From NCBI GenBank assembly GCA_001780825.1, contig MFIX01000121.1, forward strand, positions 1 to 13,382: 13,382 nucleotides of DNA, in the 5' to 3' direction. Position numbers and translations under genes: made by a program. Below the pieces are notes generated by a model, which did no database searches, was not told where the DNA came from, and worked only from the letters and a program-made list of their open reading frames with translations. Positions 6,201 to 12,653 of the stretch are shown in pieces. The DNA is from Candidatus Glassbacteria bacterium RIFCSPLOWO2_12_FULL_58_11 (GTDB lineage Bacteria; Gemmatimonadota; Glassbacteria; GWA2-58-10). Every line of letters begins with the position of its first letter. Position 1 is the stretch's first letter.

Positions 6201-6343
6201 GGGTAATAAACATGGTTTGTAGGGGCGACGCATGCGTCGCCCCTACGGTAATTATTTAAACGCCAAAGAAATAAACCAAGTTATCCCTTGTCGTCTATTT
6301 ACAGGTTTTGAATTTCCAGTACATGGAGATTTTTCAACGCTCC
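6201..6343 (-). repeat. Degenerate dispersed repeat, copy 1 (inverted relative to copy 2)
   Basis: Read on the minus strand, this 143-bp block matches 7432-7575 in order. Shared blocks are CGTTGAAAAATC, CCAT, GAAATTCA or AAATTCA, CAACC or AAACC, GTAAA, AATTACC, the 28-bp palindrome, and CCATGTTTATT at the end. The ends and palindrome are well conserved and the middle is diverged. There is no ORF in it. It resembles a MITE-like or REP-class non-autonomous element. It fills much of the 315-bp carA-sppA gap, of which the rest (6344-6485) is AT-rich and probably holds the sppA promoter. Confidence 0.7.
6219..6246. repeat. 28-bp perfect palindrome (REP-like)
   Basis: The half-site GTAGGGGCGACGCA is followed immediately by its exact reverse complement, giving a 28-bp perfect palindrome centred on CATG. 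The same element with one base change occurs at 7529-7556. It lies 48 bp after the carA stop and may also act as a transcription-end or mRNA 3' protection structure. Confidence 0.85.
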
Positions 6344-6357
6344 TCTTATGAATTAAA

Positions 6358-6386
6358 TTGCCTGGCCGTAATATCAGACTTATTAA
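6358..6386 (+). promoter_or_regulatory. Possible promoter of the sppA-type gene
   Basis: TTGCCT (6358-6363), a 17-bp spacer and TATTAA (6381-6386) lie just outside the repeat and about 100 bp before the GTG start. Each hexamer matches consensus only partly, so this is tentative. Confidence 0.25.
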
Positions 6387-6485
6387 TAATAGTTTCTCCG
6401 GATAAACAACCATTTATCTCAGCTTTTGCCGGACATTATTTCAGTAGCCTGGAAATAATCACTTTCCCACAGGAGCCCGTCGAGC

Positions 6486-7382
6486 GTGACCAGAAATCAG
6501 AAATGGCTGCTTGCCATAGTCCTGGCCTTTTTCGCCCTCGGCGCCGGAGTCTTCTTTCTCACCGTGCTTATCTCGCTGTTCGGCGAATCGAACATGGACC
6601 TGACCGACTCTTTCGGGCAGCGGGTCGGGGTGATTGAGGTTCAAGGGGTCATCGAGGAGTCCGAATCGATCCTCAGGCAGATCAAGAGCATGCGGGACGA
6701 CAGCCAGGTGAAAGCCCTCGTCGTGCGCATCAACAGCCCCGGTGGAGCGGTGGCCCCTAGCCAGGAGATATACGCCGCGCTGGTCAAGCTGCGGGAAGTG
6801 ACGAAAAAGCCGGTGGTGGTCTCGATGAGCTCGATAGCCGCCTCCGGCGGCTATTATGTCGCCTGCGCCGCCGACTCTATCCTGGCCGCGCCGGGGACCC
6901 TGACCGGCTCGATCGGCGTGCTGATCGAATTCCCGGAAATCCACGAGGTGCTGCGGAAAGTGGGGATCGGCTTCGAGGTGGTAAAGAGCGCCGAGCACAA
7001 AGATATCGGCTCGCCGTTCCGGCCTCTGACCGACAAAGAAAGAGCGCTGCTGCAGGAGATGGTGGATGATGTTTTCGATCAGTTCGTGGAGGTGGTTGGC
7101 GGGCAGCGCCACCTGAGCCGCGACAGCGTGCTGGCCGTAGCCGACGGCCGGATATTCTCGGGCCGCCAGGCGGTGAAGCTGGGGCTGGTGGACCGCACCG
7201 GCGACTACCAGGATGCGCTCGATGTCGCGGGGCGTCTCTGCGGCCTGGGCGAGGACCCGAGGGTAATGCGGATACGCAAAAAACGCTCTCCGCTGCTCGA
7301 CCTGCTCGATGAGACCACGGCACGGCTCAAAGACCCGACAGCCGTGCTTGCCTCCCCGCGCCTGCTCTATCTGTTCCGCTGA
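6486..7382 (+). CDS. sppA: Signal peptide peptidase SppA-type, S49 family (single-domain form)
   Basis: Membrane-anchored serine/lysine-dyad peptidase that degrades remnant signal peptides and membrane peptides. It has 298 residues, the half-length form as in Bacillus SppA, not the duplicated E. coli form. The N-terminal membrane segment spans about residues 7-31. NSPGGAVAPSQEIY (83-96) is the oxyanion/ClpP-like turn. The nucleophile is S120 in SSIAASGGYYVACAAD. The base is K172 in KSAEHKDIGSPFRPLT. The 52-residue spacing between them equals that of the Bacillus enzyme. It starts with GTG at 6486, with AGGAG 10 nt upstream. The gene stands alone, flanked on both sides by inverted copies of the same repeat. 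Confidence 0.92.
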   Translation: MTRNQKWLLAIVLAFFALGAGVFFLTVLISLFGESNMDLTDSFGQRVGVIEVQGVIEESESILRQIKSMRDDSQVKALVVRINSPGGAVAPSQEIYAALVKLREVTKKPVVVSMSSIAASGGYYVACAADSILAAPGTLTGSIGVLIEFPEIHEVLRKVGIGFEVVKSAEHKDIGSPFRPLTDKERALLQEMVDDVFDQFVEVVGGQRHLSRDSVLAVADGRIFSGRQAVKLGLVDRTGDYQDALDVAGRLCGLGEDPRVMRIRKKRSPLLDLLDETTARLKDPTAVLASPRLLYLFR

Positions 7383-7431
7383 GCGGGCCGGAGCATGCCG
7401 GGAGGCTGCCGGTTTTAACAATCTATCTAGA

Positions 7432-7575
7432 GGGACGTTGAAAAATCCCCATACACCATGAAATTCACAACCAGTAAACAGCTAACGCAAGATGCCCCGG
7501 TTAACTGTATTAAATTTATGGAATTACCGTAGGGGCGATGCATGCGTCGCCCCTACAATCCATGTTTATTGCCTG
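7432..7575 (+). repeat. Degenerate dispersed repeat, copy 2
   Basis: A 144-bp block homologous, in opposite orientation, to 6201-6343. It starts GGGACGTTGAAAAATC and ends with the palindrome and CCATGTTTATT. The two copies face each other across the sppA-type gene. Most of the 325-bp gap between that gene and eno is this element. The remainder (7576-7707) carries the eno promoter and ribosome-binding site. Confidence 0.7.
7529..7556. repeat. 28-bp near-perfect palindrome (REP-like), second copy
   Basis: GTAGGGGCGATGCA followed by TGCGTCGCCCCTAC. It differs from the copy at 6219-6246 at one base (GATGC for GACGC), leaving a single mismatch in the symmetry. Confidence 0.85.
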
Positions 7576-7634
7576 TACGCTTTATTATTTCACCTCGCTT
7601 CTAACTTGAGTATCTATCCCGCAATCTGGGGATC

Positions 7635-7663
7635 TTGAACGGCAGTGTACTTACAGGTAAATT
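7635..7663 (+). promoter_or_regulatory. Possible eno promoter
   Basis: TTGAAC (7635-7640), a 17-bp spacer and TAAATT (7658-7663) lie 45 bp upstream of the eno start. Another candidate with the -10-like TAATAA lies around 7674-7680. Neither is close to consensus. Confidence 0.3.
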
Positions 7664-7707
7664 TTCGAACGGATTAATAATCAAGAGAACTTCAGGAGGA
7701 CTGACTT

Positions 7708-8994
7708 ATGTCTATGATAACTGATGTTGCGGCGAGAGAGATTCTGGATTCGCGGGGGAACCCGACGATCGAGGTCGAGGTGGAGCTGGAAGATGGTTCT
7801 TTCGGCCGGGCGGCCGTGCCGAGCGGCGCCTCCACCGGGGAATTCGAGGCGGTCGAGCTGCGGGATGGAGACAAGAGCCGCTACCTGGGCAAAGGGGTCC
7901 GGAAAGCGGTGGAGAATGTCAACGAGGAGATCGCCCCGCAGGTGATCGGGCTGGACGCGTGCAGCCAGGCCCACCTGGACCAGACCCTGATCGAGCTCGA
8001 CGGCACCGAAAACAAGGGTAAGCTGGGCGCCAATGCGATCCTGGGTGTCTCGATAGCCGCGGCCAAAGCGGCGGCCTCGTTCTGCGGGCTGCCCCTCTAC
8101 CAGTATATCGGCGGAGTCAACGCCCGGGTGCTGCCGGTGCCGATGATGAATATCCTCAACGGTGGAAGCCATGCGGCGAATAATGTGGACTTGCAGGAGT
8201 TCATGGTCATGCCGACCGGCGCGGAAAGCTTTTCAGAGGCGCTGCGCATGGGCGCGGAAGTTTTTCACACCCTCAAAAAAGTGCTGCACGGCAAAGGCTA
8301 CAGCACCGGCGTTGGAGATGAGGGCGGGTTTGCCCCGGATTTGAAGAGCAACGAAGAGGCGGTCGAGGTGATCCTCGAGGCAATCGAGAAAGCCGGGTTC
8401 AAAGCCGGCAAGGACATCCAGCTCGCTCTCGATCCGGCGGCCAGCGAGTTTTACGAAAACGGCAAGTATGTTTTTAAAAAGAGTGACCGCTCGAAGAAAT
8501 CCAGCGAGCAGATGGTGGCTTTCTGGGCTGACTGGGTCAAAAAATACCCGATTGTCTCGCTTGAGGACGGCCTGGCCGAGGATGACTGGGAGGGCTGGAA
8601 ATTACTCACCAAGGAGCTGGGCGGCAAGGTGCAGCTGGTGGGCGATGACCTCTTTGTCACCAACACCAAGCGGCTGGGGCGCGGCATCAAGGAGAAATGC
8701 GCCAACTCGATCCTGATCAAACTGAACCAGATCGGCACCCTGACCGAGACCCTCGAGGCCATCCAGATGGCCAAGCAGGCCGGTTATACCTGCGTGATCA
8801 GCCATCGCAGCGGAGAGACCGAGGATTCGACAATCGCCGACCTGGCGGTGGCGGTCAATGCCGGCCAGATCAAGACCGGCTCGGCCAGCCGCACCGACCG
8901 GATCTGTAAGTACAACCAGCTTCTGCGCATAGAGGAAGATTTGGCTGATGCAGCCCGGTTCTGGGGCAAAGCGGCCTTTTACAACAAGCGCTAG
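7708..8994 (+). CDS. eno: Enolase (phosphopyruvate hydratase)
   Basis: Glycolytic enzyme interconverting 2-phosphoglycerate and phosphoenolpyruvate. It has 428 residues, the normal length. DSRGNPTIEVEV is at 14-25 and the mobile loop SGASTG at 39-44. H155 is in GGSHAANN. The acid E205 is in GDEGGFAP. Mg ligands are D242 (ALDPAASE), E286 (SLEDGLAEDDW) and D313/D314 (GDDLF). The catalytic base K338 lies in the signature ILIKLNQIGTLTET. SHRSGETED (365-373) and K389 complete the site. AGGAGG lies 8 nt before the ATG, the best ribosome-binding site in the window, fitting high expression. A small ftsB-like gene follows at 53 nt, a common arrangement next to eno. Confidence 0.98.
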   Translation: MSMITDVAAREILDSRGNPTIEVEVELEDGSFGRAAVPSGASTGEFEAVELRDGDKSRYLGKGVRKAVENVNEEIAPQVIGLDACSQAHLDQTLIELDGTENKGKLGANAILGVSIAAAKAAASFCGLPLYQYIGGVNARVLPVPMMNILNGGSHAANNVDLQEFMVMPTGAESFSEALRMGAEVFHTLKKVLHGKGYSTGVGDEGGFAPDLKSNEEAVEVILEAIEKAGFKAGKDIQLALDPAASEFYENGKYVFKKSDRSKKSSEQMVAFWADWVKKYPIVSLEDGLAEDDWEGWKLLTKELGGKVQLVGDDLFVTNTKRLGRGIKEKCANSILIKLNQIGTLTETLEAIQMAKQAGYTCVISHRSGETEDSTIADLAVAVNAGQIKTGSASRTDRICKYNQLLRIEEDLADAARFWGKAAFYNKR

Positions 8995-9004
8995 GCCCCC
9001 GGTC

Positions 9005-9020
9005 GCCGGCAAAAGCCGGC
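9005..9020 (+). other. GCCGGC-AAAA-GCCGGC hairpin between eno and ftsB
   Basis: A perfect 6-bp GC stem with an AAAA loop lies just after the eno stop. No T-run follows, so it is not a complete intrinsic terminator. It may protect the 3' end of eno mRNA or reduce read-through into the division gene. Confidence 0.4.
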
Positions 9021-9047
9021 CGCATCTGCCGATTATACCGAATCTGA

Positions 9048-9368
9048 ATGTGGAACAATCGCCCCAAATTGTTCATTCTGTCGCTGTTCGGCGCTATCCT
9101 GCTGATGGTCCTGCTTGGCGGAGACTATAACCTGGCCTCGCTCTGGGGACTTTACCAGCAGAAAAAGGCTCTTTCCGGGCGGGTGGAGGAGTTGCGCATT
9201 CAGAACCAGATGCTCGCCGACCAGATCAAGCAGCTCAAGGAAGATCCGCAGGCCATCGAGAAAGTGGCCCGCGAAAACCTGGGCATGGCCGGACAGGGTG
9301 AGACCATTTACCGGATCCTGCCGGAAAGCCGGGACAGCACGATCGATTCGTTAAAAACAGGAAAATAG
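9048..9368 (+). CDS. ftsB: Cell-division protein of the FtsB/DivIC family
   Basis: Small bitopic divisome protein that pairs with an FtsL-type partner and links to FtsQ/DivIB to license septal peptidoglycan synthesis. It has 106 residues. A short cytoplasmic N-terminus is followed by a membrane helix at about 8-24 and a periplasmic coiled coil at about 36-66 with heptad-like Leu/Val spacing. The family's C-terminal patch is KVARENLGMAGQGETIYRI. An in-frame TGA directly precedes the ATG, which fixes the longest start. No clear SD is visible, suggesting low or coupled translation after eno. The family assignment is by architecture, the ARENLGM...GE motif and the eno neighbour. FtsB and DivIC cannot be separated here. 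Confidence 0.88.
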   Translation: MWNNRPKLFILSLFGAILLMVLLGGDYNLASLWGLYQQKKALSGRVEELRIQNQMLADQIKQLKEDPQAIEKVARENLGMAGQGETIYRILPESRDSTIDSLKTGK

Positions 9369-9399
9369 TCTCGAATTAGCGCAATAAGCAGAAAAAGGC

Positions 9400-9428
9400 T
9401 TGACAGATAATTGAGTTTTGGGTATAAT
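9400..9428 (+). promoter_or_regulatory. Exact consensus sigma70 promoter of tRNA-fMet
   Basis: TTGACA (9400-9405), a 17-bp spacer and TATAAT (9423-9428) match the consensus at all twelve positions with ideal spacing. Transcription should start near 9435, about 23 nt before the tRNA. TTGCGCC follows the -10, a GC-rich discriminator-like segment as expected for a stringently controlled stable-RNA promoter. Confidence 0.9.
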
Positions 9429-9457
9429 TGCGCCAGAATGCTCCCATAGAAATCTAT

Positions 9458-9534
<77 letters not shown>

Positions 9535-9538
9535 ATTA

Positions 9539-9578
9539 CCGGGATTTACCGCTTTGGCGGTGAGTCCCGGTTTTGTTT
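9539..9578 (+). terminator. Intrinsic terminator after tRNA-fMet
   Basis: CCGGGA...ACCGC, loop TTTG, GCGGT...TCCCGG forms a long GC-rich stem with a small internal mismatch. TTTTGTTT follows directly. It begins 4 nt after the CCA end. Confidence 0.92.
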
Positions 9579-9785
9579 CGGCTGGAGTGATTGTTCAAAA
9601 TTAAACATGCCGCTCAGAATTTACCAGACAGAGCTAATAAAGATTAAAGTAATTTTTTAAATGACCGTTATAAATGAAGTAATTATCAGTGTTAAAGAAT
9701 GTGGTACGATTTTTGAAGTAAAGATTTATCCTGAAAATCACATTCGGTTGATCGGCCAGGAAAGCTACCAGAGGCAGGCGCAAGC
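9579..9785 (+). other. AT-rich intergenic region upstream of the coiled-coil/M23 unit
   Basis: This 207-bp stretch is clearly more AT-rich than its surroundings and must hold the promoter of the following two genes. A possible extended -10 is TGGTACGAT (about 9700-9708) with TTATCA 16 bp upstream of its hexamer. It also contains most of a 47-codon open frame (ATG 9661 to TAA 9804) that lacks a ribosome-binding site and overlaps the next gene. I do not call it as a gene. Confidence 0.4.
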
Positions 9786-10106
9786 ATGGGAAAATCCAGG
9801 ATAAGAACGAAAACTTCGTATTTTCTGGTTACTACCAACGGCAGATTGTTCAAGATCAGTCCGGTACTGGTGGGGCTGGCGGCGGTGTTATGCTTTGTTT
9901 TCTTAAGTTTCGTCGGAAGCCGGTGCTATGTCTATAACAAGCAGTTGATAGATGAAAGGCATCAGATTCAAACCGGATTGGTGAAGATGAATAATGACCT
10001 GCAGCAGATGCAGGAAGACCTGACGTTCTGTGTCCAGAATAAGGAAAAGATCTCACAGATGTTGTATTTCAACACAGACTCCGGGAAAACGACCGATGAA
10101 AAATAA
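9786..10106 (+). CDS. Small membrane coiled-coil protein, partner of the M23 peptidase
   Basis: No named family is recognised. The 106-residue product has a basic N-terminus, one membrane helix at about 25-46, and a polar helix at about 50-92 with coiled-coil character (DERHQIQTGLVKMNNDLQQMQEDL). It ends in a short polar tail. Its layout and some motifs (YFLVTTNGR against MIFYSNGR, and NKEKISQML against FEEKISFYL) resemble residues 1-91 of the downstream M23 protein, suggesting a duplicated anchoring module. The stop overlaps the next ATG by 11 nt, implying translational coupling and joint action at the membrane. A purine-rich AGAGGCAGG is the only SD candidate. It could instead be a diverged FtsB/FtsL-like protein. 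Confidence 0.75.
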   Translation: MGKSRIRTKTSYFLVTTNGRLFKISPVLVGLAAVLCFVFLSFVGSRCYVYNKQLIDERHQIQTGLVKMNNDLQQMQEDLTFCVQNKEKISQMLYFNTDSGKTTDEK

Positions 10107-11007
10107 AATGTACCTGATGATATTTTATTCGAACGGCAGATCACGGAACATCGGCTTCGACCTGATCCGCAGCACCCGGCTCTGCGCCACGACGGTTGCC
10201 ATAGCTTTTTTGTTATTCACCGGCATGATCGCCTACAATTTCTACCAGCTGAGCATGGTGCGTAATGTTCACTCTCAGACCATGCAAAGCTATTCGGTCG
10301 ATCAACAGAAAATAAAGACCCGTCTGGTCTCGCTGGAAAGTTTTGAAGAAAAAATCTCCTTTTACCTGGGCGGTGTGCTCGAGGATGGAGAGAACCTGGA
10401 TACTATTACCGGCGGCGCTGGCGGGATGGGCGGCGGCGAGGAGCTGGACCTGGCCGGCAGCGATCTGGAAGCCCCCTCGGAAGGGTCTGATATAACTTTC
10501 ATCGCTCAGGATCACGAATCGGAAAGCACCGAGGAGCGGGTCAGCCGGCTCAAGATCAGGCTGGAAGAGCTTGCCGACCAGGCTCTCCAGGAGAAAAACC
10601 GGCTCGAATATACACCCTCCATTCTGCCTTCTCCCGGGTATATGACCAGCCGGTTCGGCTGGCGCAGATCGCCTTTTACCGGCGGCCGTCATTTCCACCG
10701 GGGGATCGATCTGGTCAATAAAATCGGTACGCCGGTCAAAGCCTCCGCCTCAGGGACGGTACTTTTTTCGGGCCCGGAGGAATACTGGGGCAACGCGATC
10801 TTCATCTCGCACCGGGACGGGATAATCAGCAAATACGGCCATTTGAGCAAAACCAATGTCCATGCTGGAGAACTGGTCCACCGCGGAGAGGTGATCGGCC
10901 AGATCGGGATGACCGGTCGGACCACGGGTCCCCACCTGCACTATCAAATCGAGATCAAGGACAAGGCGGTGGATCCGACCCAGTTCATTATCGAAGAAAT
11001 CGATTGA
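10096..11007 (+). CDS. Membrane-anchored M23-family (LytM-type) metallopeptidase
   Basis: Predicted murein endopeptidase or LytM-domain amidase activator acting outside the inner membrane. From ATG 10096 it has 303 residues. A membrane helix is at about 29-48, coiled coil at about 50-90, a Gly/acidic low-complexity linker at 105-130, and a second helical segment at about 143-170. The M23 domain follows at 180-298. Zn ligands and catalytic residues are intact: H201 and D205 (HFHRGIDL), H249 (YGHLSK), and H280/H282 (GPHLHYQI). Catalytic activity is therefore likely, unlike degenerate LytM factors. The frame is open back to 10030, but the ATG overlapping the upstream gene by 11 nt is the natural coupled start. 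A strong terminator follows 49 nt after the stop. Confidence 0.92.
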   Translation: MKNKMYLMIFYSNGRSRNIGFDLIRSTRLCATTVAIAFLLFTGMIAYNFYQLSMVRNVHSQTMQSYSVDQQKIKTRLVSLESFEEKISFYLGGVLEDGENLDTITGGAGGMGGGEELDLAGSDLEAPSEGSDITFIAQDHESESTEERVSRLKIRLEELADQALQEKNRLEYTPSILPSPGYMTSRFGWRRSPFTGGRHFHRGIDLVNKIGTPVKASASGTVLFSGPEEYWGNAIFISHRDGIISKYGHLSKTNVHAGELVHRGEVIGQIGMTGRTTGPHLHYQIEIKDKAVDPTQFIIEEID

Positions 11008-11056
11008 CCGCTTCGGCCTGCCAACCGGCGGGCGTAAAGCTTTGAACAAAATAATA

Positions 11057-11095
11057 AAGCCTTCCTGGGTGGATTACCCGGGAAGGCTTTTCATT
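11057..11095 (+). terminator. Strong intrinsic terminator, probably bidirectional
   Basis: AAGCCTTCCTGGGT (11057-11070), loop GGATT, and ACCCGGGAAGGCTT (11076-11089) form a 14-bp stem with one G-T pair, followed by TTCATTTG. Read on the minus strand the hairpin ends in CTTTATTATTTTG, so it can also end the convergent dxr-rseP transcript. Confidence 0.9.
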
Positions 11096-11154
11096 TGCAG
11101 GCTAGCCAGGAAATTATTTTTAATCCGGATTATTCACAGGTCGCCCCAAATTCG

Positions 11155-11180
11155 GTAGGGGCGGCCACCCGTGGCCGCCC
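11155..11180. repeat. Third GTAGGGGC-type palindromic repeat
   Basis: GTAGGGGCG leads into GGGCGGCCAC-CC-GTGGCCGCCC (11159-11180), a 10-bp inverted repeat with a 2-nt centre. It shares the GTAGGGGCG entry and GC-rich symmetry with the palindromes at 6219 and 7529 but has a different core. It lies between the convergent terminator and the rseP stop. Confidence 0.6.
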
Positions 11181-11211
11181 GCTGCGAAACCTAGGGGCAC
11201 CGTGTCTCTCC

Positions 11212-12585
11212 TCAAAGCCCCAGTATCCGCCGCAAATCATTGGCCGTGGCCAGAATCATCAGGCCGAAAACAATTATCAGGCCGACCTGGATCATCCGCA
11301 TGCGCTGATGGGCGCTGAGGGGCCGACCGAAACGGACTACCTCGATCAGCAAAAACAAGAGGTGGCCGCCATCGAGAACCGGTATCGGGAGCAGGTTGAG
11401 GATCGCCAGGTTGATGCTCAGGACCGCCATGAACGACCAGAGCCGGCCGCTGCGGGCCCATTCCCCGGCCATCTGCCCGATCATCACAGGCCCGCCCAGA
11501 ACATCCTTGGCCTGGCCGAAAGATATGCGCCGGGTGGTCAGGCCGGTCACCAGGTCCGCCAGGCTTTTCGAGATAAAAAGGGTCATATAAACGGAATTGG
11601 TCGCCCCGTAACGGACCGCATCGGTAAAGGAAAGGGAGACCAGTTCGTACTGCGGCTGAATGCCGATCAGCCCGGCCTCCTTGAATGTCCCGTCGGACTG
11701 CGGGATGGAGCCCTTCTCCGGGGTCACCTCGAGCTCGAACCGCCGGCCTTCCCGCTCGACGGCGACAGAGAGCGGAACCTCGGCCTTGGCATGGATTATC
11801 CGGGTCATTTCCAGCCAGCTGCGCACCGGCTGGCCGTCTATCTCCAGGATCAGGTCGCCGCGCTCTATGCCGGCTTTTTTGGCGGGTTTACCGGGTATTA
11901 CCCCTCCCACAAGCGGCAGAGTGAAGGGCACGAGCGCATCCTGGAGCTGCTGACGGGCAGTGTCGCCGGGAGTGGGCACGGAGACCGTATACATCCCCTC
12001 CCCTTCGCCACCCTCCAGTTGCAGCACCGTCGCCGCTGATTCGGCATCGCCGATGTTCCGGCTGACCTCATACCAGTTGGCCACCTTGTGCCCATTGACA
12101 CTCAGGATCTTCGAACCGGCCCGGATACCCTCCATGCCCGGCAGGAGCAGCTTGCTCTCCACCGCCTCGATAACTGTGGTATCGAAGGATTCCGCGCCCT
12201 TAAAGTAAAAAATCCCCTGGTAAAGCAGAACCGCCAGCAGAAAATTAGCCAGCGGACCGGCGAAAATTATCAGGAAGCGCTGCCAGACCCGCTTATTTTC
12301 GAAATGCCGGGCCGGGTCCGTGGACACCTGCTCCTCTTCGACATCCGCCTCGAGCCCCTCGGCCGGATCATCGCCGGCCATTTTCACGTAACCGCCGAAA
12401 GGAATGGCGCTCAGCGAGTACTCGGTTTCGCCCCAGAAGCGGGAAAACAGCGGCTTGCCCAGTCCGATCGAGAAGCGCAGCACCTGCACATCCACCAGCT
12501 TGGCAGCCAGGAAATGACCCAGCTCGTGAACGAAAATAAGCACGCCAAGCACGAAAACTGCCACCAGAACGGTAAAACCCATCAT
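11212..12585 (-). CDS. rseP: RIP metalloprotease RseP (site-2 protease)
   Basis: Intramembrane zinc protease that in known systems cleaves anti-sigma factors and remnant signal peptides. It has 457 residues, the usual length. The active-site helix carries H20-E21-x-x-H24 (VHELGH). IPFGGYVKMAGDDP is the membrane-reentrant beta-hairpin segment (61-74). The membrane helix with LIIFAGPLANFLLAV is at 104-118. Two PDZ-like regions lie at about 135-215 and 220-300 (GIRAGSKILSVNG, GIERGDLILEIDG). NLLPIPVLDGGH supplies the third Zn ligand D405. Two adjacent ATGs (12585 and 12582) follow GGAG. The second gives the better 5-nt spacing, so the true protein may start MGFTVL. It lies 68 nt downstream of dxr in one operon. 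Confidence 0.95.
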   Translation of the reverse strand: MMGFTVLVAVFVLGVLIFVHELGHFLAAKLVDVQVLRFSIGLGKPLFSRFWGETEYSLSAIPFGGYVKMAGDDPAEGLEADVEEEQVSTDPARHFENKRVWQRFLIIFAGPLANFLLAVLLYQGIFYFKGAESFDTTVIEAVESKLLLPGMEGIRAGSKILSVNGHKVANWYEVSRNIGDAESAATVLQLEGGEGEGMYTVSVPTPGDTARQQLQDALVPFTLPLVGGVIPGKPAKKAGIERGDLILEIDGQPVRSWLEMTRIIHAKAEVPLSVAVEREGRRFELEVTPEKGSIPQSDGTFKEAGLIGIQPQYELVSLSFTDAVRYGATNSVYMTLFISKSLADLVTGLTTRRISFGQAKDVLGGPVMIGQMAGEWARSGRLWSFMAVLSINLAILNLLPIPVLDGGHLLFLLIEVVRFGRPLSAHQRMRMIQVGLIIVFGLMILATANDLRRILGL

Positions 12586-12653
12586 CTCTCCGTCTGAAAA
12601 AGTTTATCTGCCGCCGGCAACTCCGGCGCGTAAGTTTACTGTCCTAGCGCGCT

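Noticed and set aside
5181..6233. 350-codon minus-strand frame opposite carA
   Set aside because: Antisense shadow of a complete CarA with catalytic Cys/His/Glu.
6308..6637. Plus-strand frame overlapping the sppA start
   Set aside because: Begins inside the repeat, shifts into another frame of sppA and has no domain. The S49 protein in the other frame is unambiguous.
6201..7575. Complete insertion sequence or composite transposon around sppA
   Set aside because: No transposase and no clear target-site duplications are visible. Only short non-coding repeats can be supported.
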